Positions 43,640 through 52,297 are shown, numbered from the stretch's first letter. The stretch: 64,000 nt of DNA from Caproicibacter sp047833665 (GCA_047833665.1 CP181261.1:992001-1056000); one strand, 5' to 3'. The notes: a model not told the origin generated them from the letters alone. Program-made: numbers and translations.

Positions 43640-43643
43640 ACCT

Positions 43644-44030
43644 TTAATCTCCTTCTTTGCCGGACAGAAACTGACGGTATTCCGCAGCGGACATCAATTC
43701 CTCCGTTTCGGTGATATCGCCGGCTTGTATTATCCACGATTCATAGGGGGATTTGTTGAGCAGTTCGGGAGAATCGAGCAGTTCTTCGTTGACTGCCTGT
43801 ACGGTTCCGCTCACGGGGCTGTAAACATCGGAAACGGCTTTTACGGATTCTACATCGGCAAACGCCGCACCGGCTTCCACGCTGTCACCTTCCTGCGGAA
43901 GATTGACAAAGACAATGTCGCCGAGTTCCTTCTGCGCAAAATCGGTCAGGCCGATTTTCACGCTTCCGTCGGGCTGGCTGAGAACCCATTCGTGGGATTT
44001 CGTGTACTTCAGTTCCTCTGGCAGATTCAT
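43644..44030 (-). CDS. gcvH: Glycine cleavage system H protein
   Basis: A 128-residue lipoyl carrier. The lipoyl-domain motif ADVESVKAVSDVYSPVSG places the lipoylated lysine at Lys64. It shuttles the aminomethyl intermediate from P- to T-protein and then to Lpd. Length and ends are normal. A 127-base gap without a gene separates it from gcvT. Confidence 0.96.
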   Translation of the reverse strand: MNLPEELKYTKSHEWVLSQPDGSVKIGLTDFAQKELGDIVFVNLPQEGDSVEAGAAFADVESVKAVSDVYSPVSGTVQAVNEELLDSPELLNKSPYESWIIQAGDITETEELMSAAEYRQFLSGKEGD

Positions 44031-44157
44031 ACTGTTTCCTCCTTATTTTTGGAAGGCTTATTTCCTAAATTACAACAGATGTTTTTAGAAATTATGCCCT
44101 TTTATAAAACGGCAGTGCCGTGATTTGTGCCGAAACACGCCGGCCGCGGATGTTCAG

Positions 44158-45177
44158 TTACACTTCCGTTCCGATTTGGGTGTTTTGGGCGTCTATCAAA
44201 GCCATTGCAACCGCCGATTTTAGGTAGGGACAAAAGGTGCCGGAAGTGGTTTTGCCGACTTCTTTTCCGTTTATCCACACACTTTCGCCGCCGCGGGCGA
44301 TGCCGCGGCCTGTCACGGTCAGGCCGACCCGCACACGTGCAGGATTGCTTTTTTCAAGCAAAGCCTTTTTGCCGATAAAATCATGGGTATCCATCTTGAC
44401 GCCGAACGAAAGGCCCGCTTCAAACGGTGTGATGGTTTCATCCATTTCATGGCCGTAAAGCGGCATGGCAGCTTCCAGTCTCAGCGTGTCGCGTGCGCCG
44501 AGCCCGCAGGGAATCAGACCGAATCCTTTGCCTGCTTCCAGCAAAAGATCCCACAAGCGCTCCGCATCCTGCGGTGCGCAGTAAAGCTCATAGCCAAGCT
44601 CGCCGGTGTATCCCGTTCGGGAAACCAAGCACGAAATCCCGCCGACGCTGCCTTTTTCTACAAAGGTGTAGTACTTTTGCGGAATGGAAGAAGCATCGGC
44701 AATTTTTTTCAGAATCTCCGGTGCTTTCGGACCCTGCAGGGCGATTTGTGCGACGTTGTCCGAAATATCTTCAAATCGGACATCGCCTGTTAGATGTGCT
44801 TTTATCCATTCCACATCTTTCATGCGGTTTGCAGCGTTGACAACTAAAAGATATTTGTTTTCATTGATGCGGTATACGACCAAATCGTCGACCACACCGC
44901 CGTTGTCGTAGCACATCAGGGTATAGCGGACGCGTCCATCGTACATGCTGGAAAAATCGTTTGTCAAGATGTGCTGGAGGTTTGCAAACGCATCTTTGCC
45001 CTCAAGGATGATTTCTCCCATGTGTGAGATGTCGAACAGACCTGCAGCGGTGCGTACTGCCATGTGTTCGGCAATGACGCCGGAGGGGTATTGCACGGGA
45101 AGCAGGTATCCCGCGAATGGAACAATCTTTCCGCCGGCGGCAATGTGCCGGTTGTACAGAGGGGTTTTGTTTTCCAT
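44158..45177 (-). CDS. gcvT: Aminomethyltransferase (T-protein)
   Basis: A 339-residue folate-dependent aminomethyltransferase. MENKTPLYNRHIAAGGK begins the protein; FDISHMGEI, GYTGELGYELY and LGARDTLRLEA are family motifs, the last with the catalytic Asp. The ATG at 45177 follows AAGAGAG; an upstream frame from 45225 reads through the terminator region and is rejected. It is the first gene of the gcv operon, behind a glycine riboswitch. Confidence 0.95.
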   Translation of the reverse strand: MENKTPLYNRHIAAGGKIVPFAGYLLPVQYPSGVIAEHMAVRTAAGLFDISHMGEIILEGKDAFANLQHILTNDFSSMYDGRVRYTLMCYDNGGVVDDLVVYRINENKYLLVVNAANRMKDVEWIKAHLTGDVRFEDISDNVAQIALQGPKAPEILKKIADASSIPQKYYTFVEKGSVGGISCLVSRTGYTGELGYELYCAPQDAERLWDLLLEAGKGFGLIPCGLGARDTLRLEAAMPLYGHEMDETITPFEAGLSFGVKMDTHDFIGKKALLEKSNPARVRVGLTVTGRGIARGGESVWINGKEVGKTTSGTFCPYLKSAVAMALIDAQNTQIGTEV

Positions 45178-45200
45178 ATCACTCTCTTCTTTCCATAGGG

Positions 45201-45252
45201 GATGATAAAAAACACGGAGGCACACGGCAGAATTTCTGCCGTGTGCCTCCGT
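45201..45252 (-). terminator. Riboswitch-linked terminator ahead of gcvT
   Basis: An 18-bp stem (45214-45231 with 45235-45252) with a 3-base loop, then a T-run on the minus strand (45205-45212). It lies between the aptamers and gcvT, so it is the likely expression platform. Confidence 0.9.
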
Positions 45253-45422
45253 TGGTTAACCTGAAAGATTCTTCCCGGATGGGGAATTGCTTCTTCGGTG
45301 TCTCATAGACTTTCCGGAGTTTCGTCAGACTCCGGTTTTTTTGCCTGAGAGTTTTCGCGTTCCCCTTCGGCGCCGCCTGCCTAAAGGCGGTCTCTCCCGG
45401 AATCTTCATCCGAATATTCAGT
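45253..45422 (-). promoter_or_regulatory. Tandem glycine riboswitch
   Basis: On the minus strand the first aptamer has GGGAGAGACC, GGCGCCGAAGGGGAACGC and AACTCTCAGGCAAAAAAACC. The second has TATGAGACACCGAAGAAGC and AATCTTTCAGGTTAACC, a more divergent copy. These are the conserved blocks of the gcvT RNA class, which binds glycine. It is followed by a terminator and the glycine cleavage operon, as in other Firmicutes. Confidence 0.93.
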
Positions 45423-45433
45423 TTACAGGTTAG

Positions 45434-45463
45434 ATTATAAAATAAAGTTTGGCGGAACGTCAA
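45434..45463 (-). promoter_or_regulatory. Promoter of the gcv operon
   Basis: On the minus strand TTGACG (45458-45463), 18 bases and TATAAT (45434-45439), directly upstream of the riboswitch. Confidence 0.8.
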
Positions 45464-45548
45464 GGCGTTTGCAGGCAGATAAAAAAGAAACATCAATCAT
45501 AAAGAATTCCGCCCAAAAAAATTTAGAAATTACAGCGCTGAAAATATC

Positions 45549-46319
45549 TTATGACAGAATTTTTGCAAGCGGTGCTACCTCAATCCCTTCAGCGGTCAGT
45601 GCAGAACGGATTTTTTGAACAAATTGCAGTGCTTTGGCATTATCGCCGTGAACACAAACAGAGTCTGACTGAATGGAGATGTCTTTTCCCGTAACAGCGG
45701 TTACTTTGCCTTCCTTTGCCATGCGAACCACACGGCGGATTGCCTCATTTTCATCCGTAATCATCGCGTTCGGTTTGCTTCTTGCCACCAGAGAACCGTC
45801 CTCCTCGTAGGCACGGTCGGCGAAAACCTCACTGGCAGCGCGAATTCCGACATCCTTTGCCGCGCGAATCATTTCACTGCCGGAAAGAGCGAGAAGAATC
45901 AGTTTGTCATCAATTTCAGCGATGCCCTCGCAAATCGCTTTGGCAAGCGCGTAATCCTTTCCCGCCATATTGTAAAGCGCACCGTGCGGCTTTACATGAA
46001 TCAGCTCAATTGAGCAGGCACGGCAGAATGCATACAGCGCGCCGATTTGATACTGGACATAGGCTTTTGCCTCTGCGGGGGAAACTTTCATGTTCCGGCG
46101 TCCAAATCCGATTAAATCCGGAAATCCGGGGTGAGCGCCGGCACCGACACCGCTTTTCTTGACAAGTTCAACGGTTTTGCGCATGACCATCGGGTCAGAG
46201 GCATGGAACCCGCAGGCGATGTTTGCAGAGGAAATCAGCGGAATTACTTCTTCATCCATACCCATTCGATAGGTGCCGAAGCTCTCACCCAAATCAGAGT
46301 TTAAATCAATCCGGTTCAT
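45549..46319 (-). CDS. pxpA: 5-oxoprolinase subunit A (LamB/YcsF family)
   Basis: A 256-residue LamB/YcsF protein. DLNSDLGESFG, SANIACGFHASDP, GAHPGFPDLIGFGRR and HVKPHGALYN are family motifs with metal-binding His and Asp residues. PxpA with PxpB and PxpC hydrolyses 5-oxoproline to glutamate using ATP. AAAGGGGAA lies before the ATG. It is the last gene of the operon that starts at 50826. Confidence 0.94.
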   Translation of the reverse strand: MNRIDLNSDLGESFGTYRMGMDEEVIPLISSANIACGFHASDPMVMRKTVELVKKSGVGAGAHPGFPDLIGFGRRNMKVSPAEAKAYVQYQIGALYAFCRACSIELIHVKPHGALYNMAGKDYALAKAICEGIAEIDDKLILLALSGSEMIRAAKDVGIRAASEVFADRAYEEDGSLVARSKPNAMITDENEAIRRVVRMAKEGKVTAVTGKDISIQSDSVCVHGDNAKALQFVQKIRSALTAEGIEVAPLAKILS

Positions 46320-46334
46320 TCAAATTCCCCTTTC

Positions 46335-47120
46335 TTAATATTTCAGCTGGACATTTTTAATGTCCGTAATAAACATGTGCCCCGGTGAATGTGTAATGGC
46401 GATTTTGGGCTTTACATTCATAATAACGGACTGCGGAGTTACCCCACAGGGCCAGAACACGGGAACTTCGCCTTCTTTTATTGTCACGCTGTCTCCAAAA
46501 TCGGGGTGATTGATATCTTTAATCCCGATGGTTTCCGGCGAACCGATATGAATCGGTGCACCGTGAACACGGGGCATCCCTCCGGTAATGAGCGCAGCAC
46601 GCACAACTTGGTCATGGGGGAGCGGGCGCATGGAAACCACCATTTTGCCGCTGAAAATTCCGGCCGGCTCACAATCAATGTTAGTGCGGTACATCGGAAC
46701 ATTGCGGTTTTCTTCAATATGCCGGATGGTGATACCCGCTTCTAAAAGTTCTGCTTCAAATGAAAAGCTGCAGCCGATTAAAAAACTGACAAAGTCATCG
46801 CGCCAATAACGGGATACATCGGTACATTCATCCACCAATACGCCGTTTTCATAAATGCGGTATTTCGGAATATCCGTAGCGATGTCCGCGTCTTTTGCAA
46901 TGGTATGCAGCGTGCGGCTGCCCACGTCGGAAACCTCCAGCAAAGGGCAGGATTTTGGGTTTCTTTGGCAGAACAACAAAAAATCGTAGGCCAGTTCCTT
47001 TGGAAGAACAGCAAGATTTGCCTGCGCGTACCCGGCGCACATTCCCGCTGTGGGACCGGTGATTTCACCCTTGCGAATCAGTTCGCGTACCTTGGACGGC
47101 GCCATCGTTGTAAGATCCAT
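46335..47120 (-). CDS. DUF1445 protein, D-glutamate cyclase N-terminal-half homologue
   Basis: A 261-residue DUF1445 (YcsI) protein, often labelled putative hydro-lyase. GPTAGMCAGYAQANLAVLP, DDFVSFLIGCSFSFEAEL, GGMPRVHGAPIHIGSP and ITHSPGHMFITDI are family motifs. DUF1445 is the N-terminal half of mammalian D-glutamate cyclase (DGLUCY); the other half (DUF4392) is encoded in this same operon. In B. subtilis the homologue lies with the pxp/kip genes. It probably cyclises D-glutamate to 5-oxo-D-proline alone or with the DUF4392 protein. GGAGG lies before the ATG. Confidence 0.88.
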   Translation of the reverse strand: MDLTTMAPSKVRELIRKGEITGPTAGMCAGYAQANLAVLPKELAYDFLLFCQRNPKSCPLLEVSDVGSRTLHTIAKDADIATDIPKYRIYENGVLVDECTDVSRYWRDDFVSFLIGCSFSFEAELLEAGITIRHIEENRNVPMYRTNIDCEPAGIFSGKMVVSMRPLPHDQVVRAALITGGMPRVHGAPIHIGSPETIGIKDINHPDFGDSVTIKEGEVPVFWPCGVTPQSVIMNVKPKIAITHSPGHMFITDIKNVQLKY

Positions 47121-47181
47121 TCGAAAAACCTCCGTTCAGAACTGCCGGATACCTTTTCCGAGTATCGGCCGTCAAATTGAT

Positions 47182-48123
47182 TCATTCGTTCAAATATCGG
47201 TTCAGCTTTCTTAGCTTTTTTGCTTCTCGGCGGAGCAGTTTTTGCGCTTCTGAAATAGAAATCTGCTCAAACTGTACGGAGTCGCCCGGTTTGCACTGCG
47301 CGAGCAGGGGCAAGTCTACTGATACCACCGTTCCGATTTTCGTGTATCCGCCCGTTGTTTGGCGGTCGGCAAGCATAATAATCGGTTTGCCGCTCGAGGG
47401 AATTTGTACCGCTCCGGCGGGAATTCCGTCTGAAATAATGTCTGCTTTTTCTTTGCATTCCACAGTAGGGCCGTCCAATGCGCAGCCCATTCGGTCGAAA
47501 CGCGTGGTGACTTTGTAGGTTTCCGAAAAGAAAGTGCGTATGCCGCTTTCCGTAAAAGCATCTTCCTGCGGGCCTAGAACCACACGCAGAGTAACTTTGC
47601 CGCCAAATGACGGTGTGTCCAACGTACGCAGGGGGAAGAAGGGAAGTTCTTCTTTTGGCGCAGCGAAAGCAATTTTGTCGCCGGCTTGAAGTTTCCGCCC
47701 CTGATATCCGCCAAACCCGCATTTTAAGTTAGTCGATTTACTGCCCATTACAACGGGAAGATCCAGTCCGCCGGCAAAGGCTAAGTAAGCGCGGCAGCCT
47801 TCTTTTGCCTGCCCAAAGGAAAGAACATCCCCGCTTTTAACTCCAACTGCGGCATACCTCGGCATCGGTTCTCCATTTAAAGTGGGGGAAAGGTCGCCGC
47901 CTGTAACCGCGATAAAGTTATCTGCAGTAAAACGCAGTTCGGGGCCAAACAGTGTCATTTCTAAAACAGCTTCATCGGCCGGATTTGCAACCAGAAGATT
48001 TGCAAGAGTCATGGCCTTGCGGTCGAGCGCCCCGGAAGGGGAAATGCCCAGTTTTTGGTAACCGATGCGGCCGAAATCCTGAACGGTTGTCAAAAGTCCG
48101 GGTTTTAGAATCTCAATTCCCAT
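47182..48123 (-). CDS. pxpC: 5-oxoprolinase subunit C (biotin-dependent carboxyltransferase family)
   Basis: A 313-residue KipA/PxpC protein. MGIEILKPGLLTTVQDFGRIGYQKLG and the C-terminal DRQTTGGYTKIGTV are typical. It forms the ATP-dependent 5-oxoprolinase with PxpA and PxpB. The ATG at 48123 overlaps pxpB by 11 bases and follows AAGGGGG; the longer frame to 48174 lies within pxpB. Confidence 0.93.
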   Translation of the reverse strand: MGIEILKPGLLTTVQDFGRIGYQKLGISPSGALDRKAMTLANLLVANPADEAVLEMTLFGPELRFTADNFIAVTGGDLSPTLNGEPMPRYAAVGVKSGDVLSFGQAKEGCRAYLAFAGGLDLPVVMGSKSTNLKCGFGGYQGRKLQAGDKIAFAAPKEELPFFPLRTLDTPSFGGKVTLRVVLGPQEDAFTESGIRTFFSETYKVTTRFDRMGCALDGPTVECKEKADIISDGIPAGAVQIPSSGKPIIMLADRQTTGGYTKIGTVVSVDLPLLAQCKPGDSVQFEQISISEAQKLLRREAKKLRKLNRYLNE

Positions 48124-48859
48124 CGGAGGAACCCCCTTCCCGAATGGTGCAGCGGTATTCGCCTTTTTCCACAAGGGATTGAATTCTGCTATACTCCTGC
48201 GGCGTAATCGGAACGAAACGAATCCTGTCGCCGGCGCGGTAGAGAATCGGATCCTCCCGCTGCGGGTCGTATGGCTTTACGGGCGTGCTGCCAATCAGCC
48301 TCCAACCACCCGGGGAAGCAATCGGATAGATACCCGTCTGTTCGCCGCCGATGGCAACAGAGCCGGCTGGTATTTTCACGCGCGGCGTTTTTAGACGCGG
48401 CGTTGCGATGCGGGAATCCATTCCTCCCAAATAGGCAAAGCCGGGAAGGAAACCAAGCATATAGATAAGGTAATCTTTCGATGAATGAATTTGCACAACT
48501 TCCTGTTCCGAAAGGCCCGCGTGCTTTGCAACATCGGGCAAATCTTCTCCAAAAGTTCCGCCGTAACAGACCGGGATTTCCACAATCCGCCCCGCACCGG
48601 ACGCGGAGGAGCTAAGGCTGCGGGCAAGTCGGAGAATTTTGCGCCGCAGTGCCGCATACCGAATGCGGCATGGGTCATAGCAGACTAAAAGAGAACGATA
48701 TGTGGGTACGGTTTCAGTAATGCCGTGAATTCCGGCCGCCTGAATAGCCCGGTCCAAAGCCAAAACTTTTCCATTGATTTTTTCACTGATTTCATTTCCG
48801 AATTCGACCGTCAGCGCACTGTCCCCGGCGGTCAGAATCCTAGGCTCCGGCATTTTCAT
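48113..48859 (-). CDS. pxpB: 5-oxoprolinase subunit B
   Basis: A 248-residue KipI/PxpB (allophanate hydrolase subunit 1-like) protein. MLGFLPGFAYLGGMD, ATPRLKTPRVKIPAGSVAIG and ASPGGWRLIGSTPVKPYD are the family core. It pairs with PxpC, whose gene overlaps. In B. subtilis the same pair was first described as sporulation kinase inhibitor KipI and its antagonist KipA, so a signalling role is a second possibility. It begins 6 bases after the DUF4392 gene. Confidence 0.93.
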   Translation of the reverse strand: MKMPEPRILTAGDSALTVEFGNEISEKINGKVLALDRAIQAAGIHGITETVPTYRSLLVCYDPCRIRYAALRRKILRLARSLSSSASGAGRIVEIPVCYGGTFGEDLPDVAKHAGLSEQEVVQIHSSKDYLIYMLGFLPGFAYLGGMDSRIATPRLKTPRVKIPAGSVAIGGEQTGIYPIASPGGWRLIGSTPVKPYDPQREDPILYRAGDRIRFVPITPQEYSRIQSLVEKGEYRCTIREGGSSDGN

Positions 48860-48865
48860 CCCCCT

Positions 48866-49936
48866 TTACTGAAAAAATCCAAGATCCAACACTTTTTTAA
48901 ACCATGTTTTCCCGGGCTCGTAATTGGCATAGTTCAGAGCATAGGTAATGCACTCGCGCATAAGTTCCAAAATCAACACATTCATTTTCAGGCCAAAACC
49001 GTCCACTGCGGGAGTCAGGGAACCGTCCATATTTACCATTCCGCAGCGGGAAGCTGTTTTAATCGTTTCTCCGAGAAGTTCCCCGTCGTGTAAGATGTCA
49101 GGATTTTTCATCAGAAAGGCGAGTGCGGCGATCATTCCGTCGCAGCCCCAGTTGGAAACTGTTGCGGTTAACACCGTTTCCGCTTTGGTAGCCACGGCAA
49201 GTCCGCCTCCGCATCCGCAGGAGCACGAGCCCGGTGCGGCATAGGGAATATAGCGGTTTAGATGCTCACCCAGTGTACCTAATCCCATTTCGTTGCCAAG
49301 ATCTCCGATGGCAATGGTTGCAACGCCCTTATCTTGAAGTTTTTGGAACAGAATGTCCGCTTTTGCTTCTAATTCCGTGACGTTTTTGCCGACTGCGTTG
49401 TGATAAAACCCTTTCGAATTTGCACCCGGAAACTCAATACTAACCAGCACCGAAGGAAGTCCGGCCGCGATGATTTCATCTGCGCGTGCTGCTGCTTTTT
49501 CCGCTTCTTTTGGGAAAGTCAAACATGCCATGGAAAACGGGAAACGTTTTGCTTCCTCCACGGATTCATAAAGATGCAGGCCCATTAGCGGTGCAAGAGC
49601 CTTGACGGCCGGTACATTTTCCTGAGGACAAACAAGTACAGGCACTGCGTGAAAGGCCTTTTCCAGTGCCCTTGCCAGCAGCATAGCTCCGACGATGCCG
49701 TCCGTTTCTGCGCAAAGGGAAGGGGAAAGGACGAATCCTGTTAAAATCATGACTTCGTCGCCTTCCCGCACAGTGTTCATCAGCTTTTTGGCGGTATGTA
49801 TGGTGAGCGGCTCGCCGGCTAACTGCCTCGACTTTTCATATAGGATTCGGCATACTCCGTAGCCGCGGGGGTCCAAATTCATCAGGTCGTCAAGATTTTG
49901 GCCGACGTTCAGCTCGGTTAAAGTTTGCTGATTCAT
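48866..49936 (-). CDS. DUF4392 protein, D-glutamate cyclase C-terminal-half homologue
   Basis: A 356-residue DUF4392 protein. GVCRILYEKSRQLAGEPL, VMILTGFVLSPSLCAETDGIVGA, SIEFPGANSKGFYHNAVG, and VSNWGCDGMIAAL are the recognisable blocks, with a cysteine/glycine-rich CSCGCGGGLA. DUF4392 is the C-terminal half of mammalian D-glutamate cyclase; here it is separate from DUF1445 but in the same operon. The start is uncertain: ATG at 49936 is used, although AAAGGA lies 15 bases away; TTG at 49960 is an alternative. Its role in making 5-oxo-D-proline from D-glutamate is inferred. Confidence 0.85.
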   Translation of the reverse strand: MNQQTLTELNVGQNLDDLMNLDPRGYGVCRILYEKSRQLAGEPLTIHTAKKLMNTVREGDEVMILTGFVLSPSLCAETDGIVGAMLLARALEKAFHAVPVLVCPQENVPAVKALAPLMGLHLYESVEEAKRFPFSMACLTFPKEAEKAAARADEIIAAGLPSVLVSIEFPGANSKGFYHNAVGKNVTELEAKADILFQKLQDKGVATIAIGDLGNEMGLGTLGEHLNRYIPYAAPGSCSCGCGGGLAVATKAETVLTATVSNWGCDGMIAALAFLMKNPDILHDGELLGETIKTASRCGMVNMDGSLTPAVDGFGLKMNVLILELMRECITYALNYANYEPGKTWFKKVLDLGFFQ

Positions 49937-49962
49937 GTTGTGAATTGATGATCCTTTCAATC

Positions 49963-50826
49963 TTATTTTGCATAATCTGCAAATTTTGCTTTAGTGTAGT
50001 CTTCAAACTGTTTTACGGCGGCGTTTTGCAGCTTTTTCAGCAGCTCCGGAGCGCGTCCGCCTACTTTTTTGCCGTCAATTTCCACTGCCGCGTTGCAAAG
50101 CGTGCCGGCGCTGTGTACCATGACTTCATCCGCATCCATCAGTTCTGATAGGGTAAATGCTTTTTCACTTACCGGGATCCCAAGTTCCTGCGCAAGACCA
50201 ATTAGATGTTTTCTTGCGGTGCCGGGAAGAATCAAATTGTTCAACGGTGCTGTGCGGAAAACACCGTCTTTCAAGATCGAAATATTGCTGTGAGCACATT
50301 CGGTTACAATTTCTCCGCGGTGGAAGACAGCCTCTTGGCATCCCGCTTCTTTGGCTTTTTGCGCCGCCATCACGCTTGGAATCAGATTCAGCGTTTTGAT
50401 ATCACAATGCAGGAAACGCGTGTCTTCAACTGTGATTAGCTTCAAAGTTCTGTCAATGGGAGTCAGAGGAACGGGGCGGATTGTAATCAGCAGATTTGCA
50501 GGGCCTTCCGGAAAAACATGGTTGCGCATTCCTGTGCCGCGGGTCGCCTGCCAATAGACCATCAGACTTTCCGAATCATCCACTTGATCAACCAAATCCT
50601 GAAGCGTTTTTGCAAGTTCTTCTTTAGACATTGAAAAAGGAATCTTTAGTTTGGAACAACTGCGATAAAAACGCTCGATATGATCCTCTAGCGCGAAAAT
50701 GACATGGTTTACCGCATAAGTTGCGTCATAGACGCCGTCTCCGAAATAGACGACACGGTCGTTCATGGGGATGGTCATTTCCTCAATCGGTCCGGTTTTC
50801 CCATTGTAATAACCAATATTTTTCAT
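49963..50826 (-). CDS. dat: D-amino acid aminotransferase
   Basis: A 287-residue class IV PLP aminotransferase. RVVYFGDGVYDATYAVN, the PLP lysine in HCDIKTLNLIPSVMAAQKAKEAG, and TECAHSNISILKDG fit D-alanine aminotransferase (D-Ala + 2-oxoglutarate to pyruvate + D-Glu) more than the branched-chain or lyase relatives. The ATG at 50826 follows GGAGG. It is the first gene of the operon and would supply or drain D-glutamate for the cyclase genes downstream. Confidence 0.9.
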   Translation of the reverse strand: MKNIGYYNGKTGPIEEMTIPMNDRVVYFGDGVYDATYAVNHVIFALEDHIERFYRSCSKLKIPFSMSKEELAKTLQDLVDQVDDSESLMVYWQATRGTGMRNHVFPEGPANLLITIRPVPLTPIDRTLKLITVEDTRFLHCDIKTLNLIPSVMAAQKAKEAGCQEAVFHRGEIVTECAHSNISILKDGVFRTAPLNNLILPGTARKHLIGLAQELGIPVSEKAFTLSELMDADEVMVHSAGTLCNAAVEIDGKKVGGRAPELLKKLQNAAVKQFEDYTKAKFADYAK

Positions 50827-50897
50827 GCGGGTACCTCCACAAATTGTTATTGCCGGCTGCGGATTTCGTATGTCATACATTTCCCATAAAACCAATT

Positions 50898-50954
50898 TTG
50901 AAAAAAAGAAGTCACTTAACCCACAAGCAAGTTAAATGACTTCTTTATCATTTA
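50898..50954 (-). promoter_or_regulatory. Leader attenuator of the dat/D-glutamate operon
   Basis: On the minus strand a 16-bp terminator hairpin (50931-50946 with 50905-50920, one wobble) ends in TTTTTTT, about 72 bases before dat. Just ahead, TAAATGA (50948-50954) can pair with TCATTTA (50933-50939), which is inside the 5' arm of the terminator; the two foldings exclude each other. This is the arrangement of an antiterminator/terminator switch. Upstream, further hairpins fill the leader to 51050. No known riboswitch class was recognised. Confidence 0.65.
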
Positions 50955-51059
50955 CTCTACGGGTGATTGTTTTTGCCTACATTGGCATACAATTTCCGTA
51001 ATCATAAATTTTCCAAAATAGGCCGATATCCACATTTTTACCGGCTGTAATCTCTCTCA

Positions 51060-51088
51060 ATTTTATTCTACCGAGACAGTTTTGTCAA
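51060..51088 (-). promoter_or_regulatory. Promoter of the dat operon
   Basis: On the minus strand TTGACA (51083-51088), 17 bases and TAAAAT (51060-51065). The -35 directly abuts the IS copy 3 target duplication (from 51089). The transcript leader is about 225 bases. Confidence 0.8.
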
Positions 51089-51114
51089 CCTTTTTTTCTT
51101 TGCAGACATGGTTC

Positions 51115-52177
51115 TGTAGGTTTGTCAAACATATTGGACAGTATGGGAATGTAAAAATTCAGAAGGAGACAACCAATGAAGAGGACGCATCGGCATATTA
51201 TTAGAGCGTCTTAAGTAGATGGAAAGTTGGTTTTCAAAGTCCGCTAAAGAGTAAAAATGGTGTTTGTCATAAAAGCGTTTTTGGTCTTCGCGATGACTGC
51301 GTTCCACTTTCCCGTTGTGCCTAGGGGTATAAGGACGAATTAACTTGTGCCGGATATGAAGTTTAGCGGCAGTGGCTTCGAACAACGTCAGCAGATGTTT
51401 CTTGGAAGGTGAGAAACGGTTGGTGAATTCAAAACCGTTGTCAGTTTGAACGCATTCTACACGAACGCCGCGCCGGGCAAACCATTCGACAGCTCGTTTT
51501 AGAAAGTCAGCAGAAGAGTAAGTACTCTGTTCAGGGTACGCTGCCAGAAAACGCAGCCTAGAAAATTCATCAATAGCTGTGTACTGGAAAAGCCGAAGCT
51601 CAGGGTTGGCAATACAGCGCTTTGGAACTACTTTTACATCGATCTGAATGCGCTCTCCGGGATGCGTCATTTGCTCGTATGGCTTTGGCTGATATTTCTT
51701 CTTTGGTTTTGATTCTGGGAACATTCCCATTCGGCGCATTACACGGAACAGACTTTCCGGACATCGTGTGTATCCCCGCTTTTTCAACCGAGACCATAGT
51801 TCAATCATACCGAGGTCGGGATTTCTGCGCCGCATGTCGCGAATCAGCTTTAACTCGGCAGGTGTATGCTGGTTTGGATGACTGTGAGGCCTCCTAGACC
51901 GGCAAGCCAACGATTCTAATGTACCGTCATACCGGGCCATCCAAAAATAGATAAAGGAACGGCTTTTGTTGTATTTTCGGCTTGCACGGCTAACACCGTA
52001 CTTTTGAGCATAGATCATTAGGGATTGCCTAAACTTCATGTCTTGTGTTACACTATTCATGCAGAAATGGGCACTTCCTTTCGGTATGATTTGGTTTGTG
52101 TAGCTTTATTTTAACCGATGTGTCCATTTCTGTATTTTATTTTTTCTCAACTGTCCAATATGTATTGTAGTCCTACA
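51115..52177. mobile_element. IS481/IS1202-like element, copy 3
   Basis: A 1,063-bp element flanked by a 26-bp direct duplication (51089-51114 and 52178-52203; 27 if the A shared with the IS end is counted). It lies between the -35 boxes of two divergent promoters. The transposase protein equals that of copy 1. Confidence 0.92.
51125..52060 (-). CDS. IS481-type transposase, copy 3
   Basis: A 311-residue protein identical in the residues I compared to copy 1 (MTHPGERI, CIANPEL, GVRVEC), with the same DDE motifs. The frame is intact. Confidence 0.95.
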   Translation of the reverse strand: MNSVTQDMKFRQSLMIYAQKYGVSRASRKYNKSRSFIYFWMARYDGTLESLACRSRRPHSHPNQHTPAELKLIRDMRRRNPDLGMIELWSRLKKRGYTRCPESLFRVMRRMGMFPESKPKKKYQPKPYEQMTHPGERIQIDVKVVPKRCIANPELRLFQYTAIDEFSRLRFLAAYPEQSTYSSADFLKRAVEWFARRGVRVECVQTDNGFEFTNRFSPSKKHLLTLFEATAAKLHIRHKLIRPYTPRHNGKVERSHREDQKRFYDKHHFYSLADFENQLSIYLRRSNNMPMRPLHWLSPSEFLHSHTVQYV

Positions 52178-52207
52178 CCTTTTTTTCTTTGCAGACATGG
52201 TTCAGTC

Positions 52208-52236
52208 TTTACGAGAAGAAAATTCAATATTATAAT
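52208..52236 (+). promoter_or_regulatory. Promoter of the diguanylate cyclase gene
   Basis: TTTACG (52208-52213), 17 bases and TATAAT (52231-52236). The -35 begins 5 bases after the right-hand IS duplication. Confidence 0.7.
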
Positions 52237-52297
52237 ATAAATGAATAATTAATTACCTTTTAATTACCTTGTTGATTATAAGCGGGATGTGTCGTAA

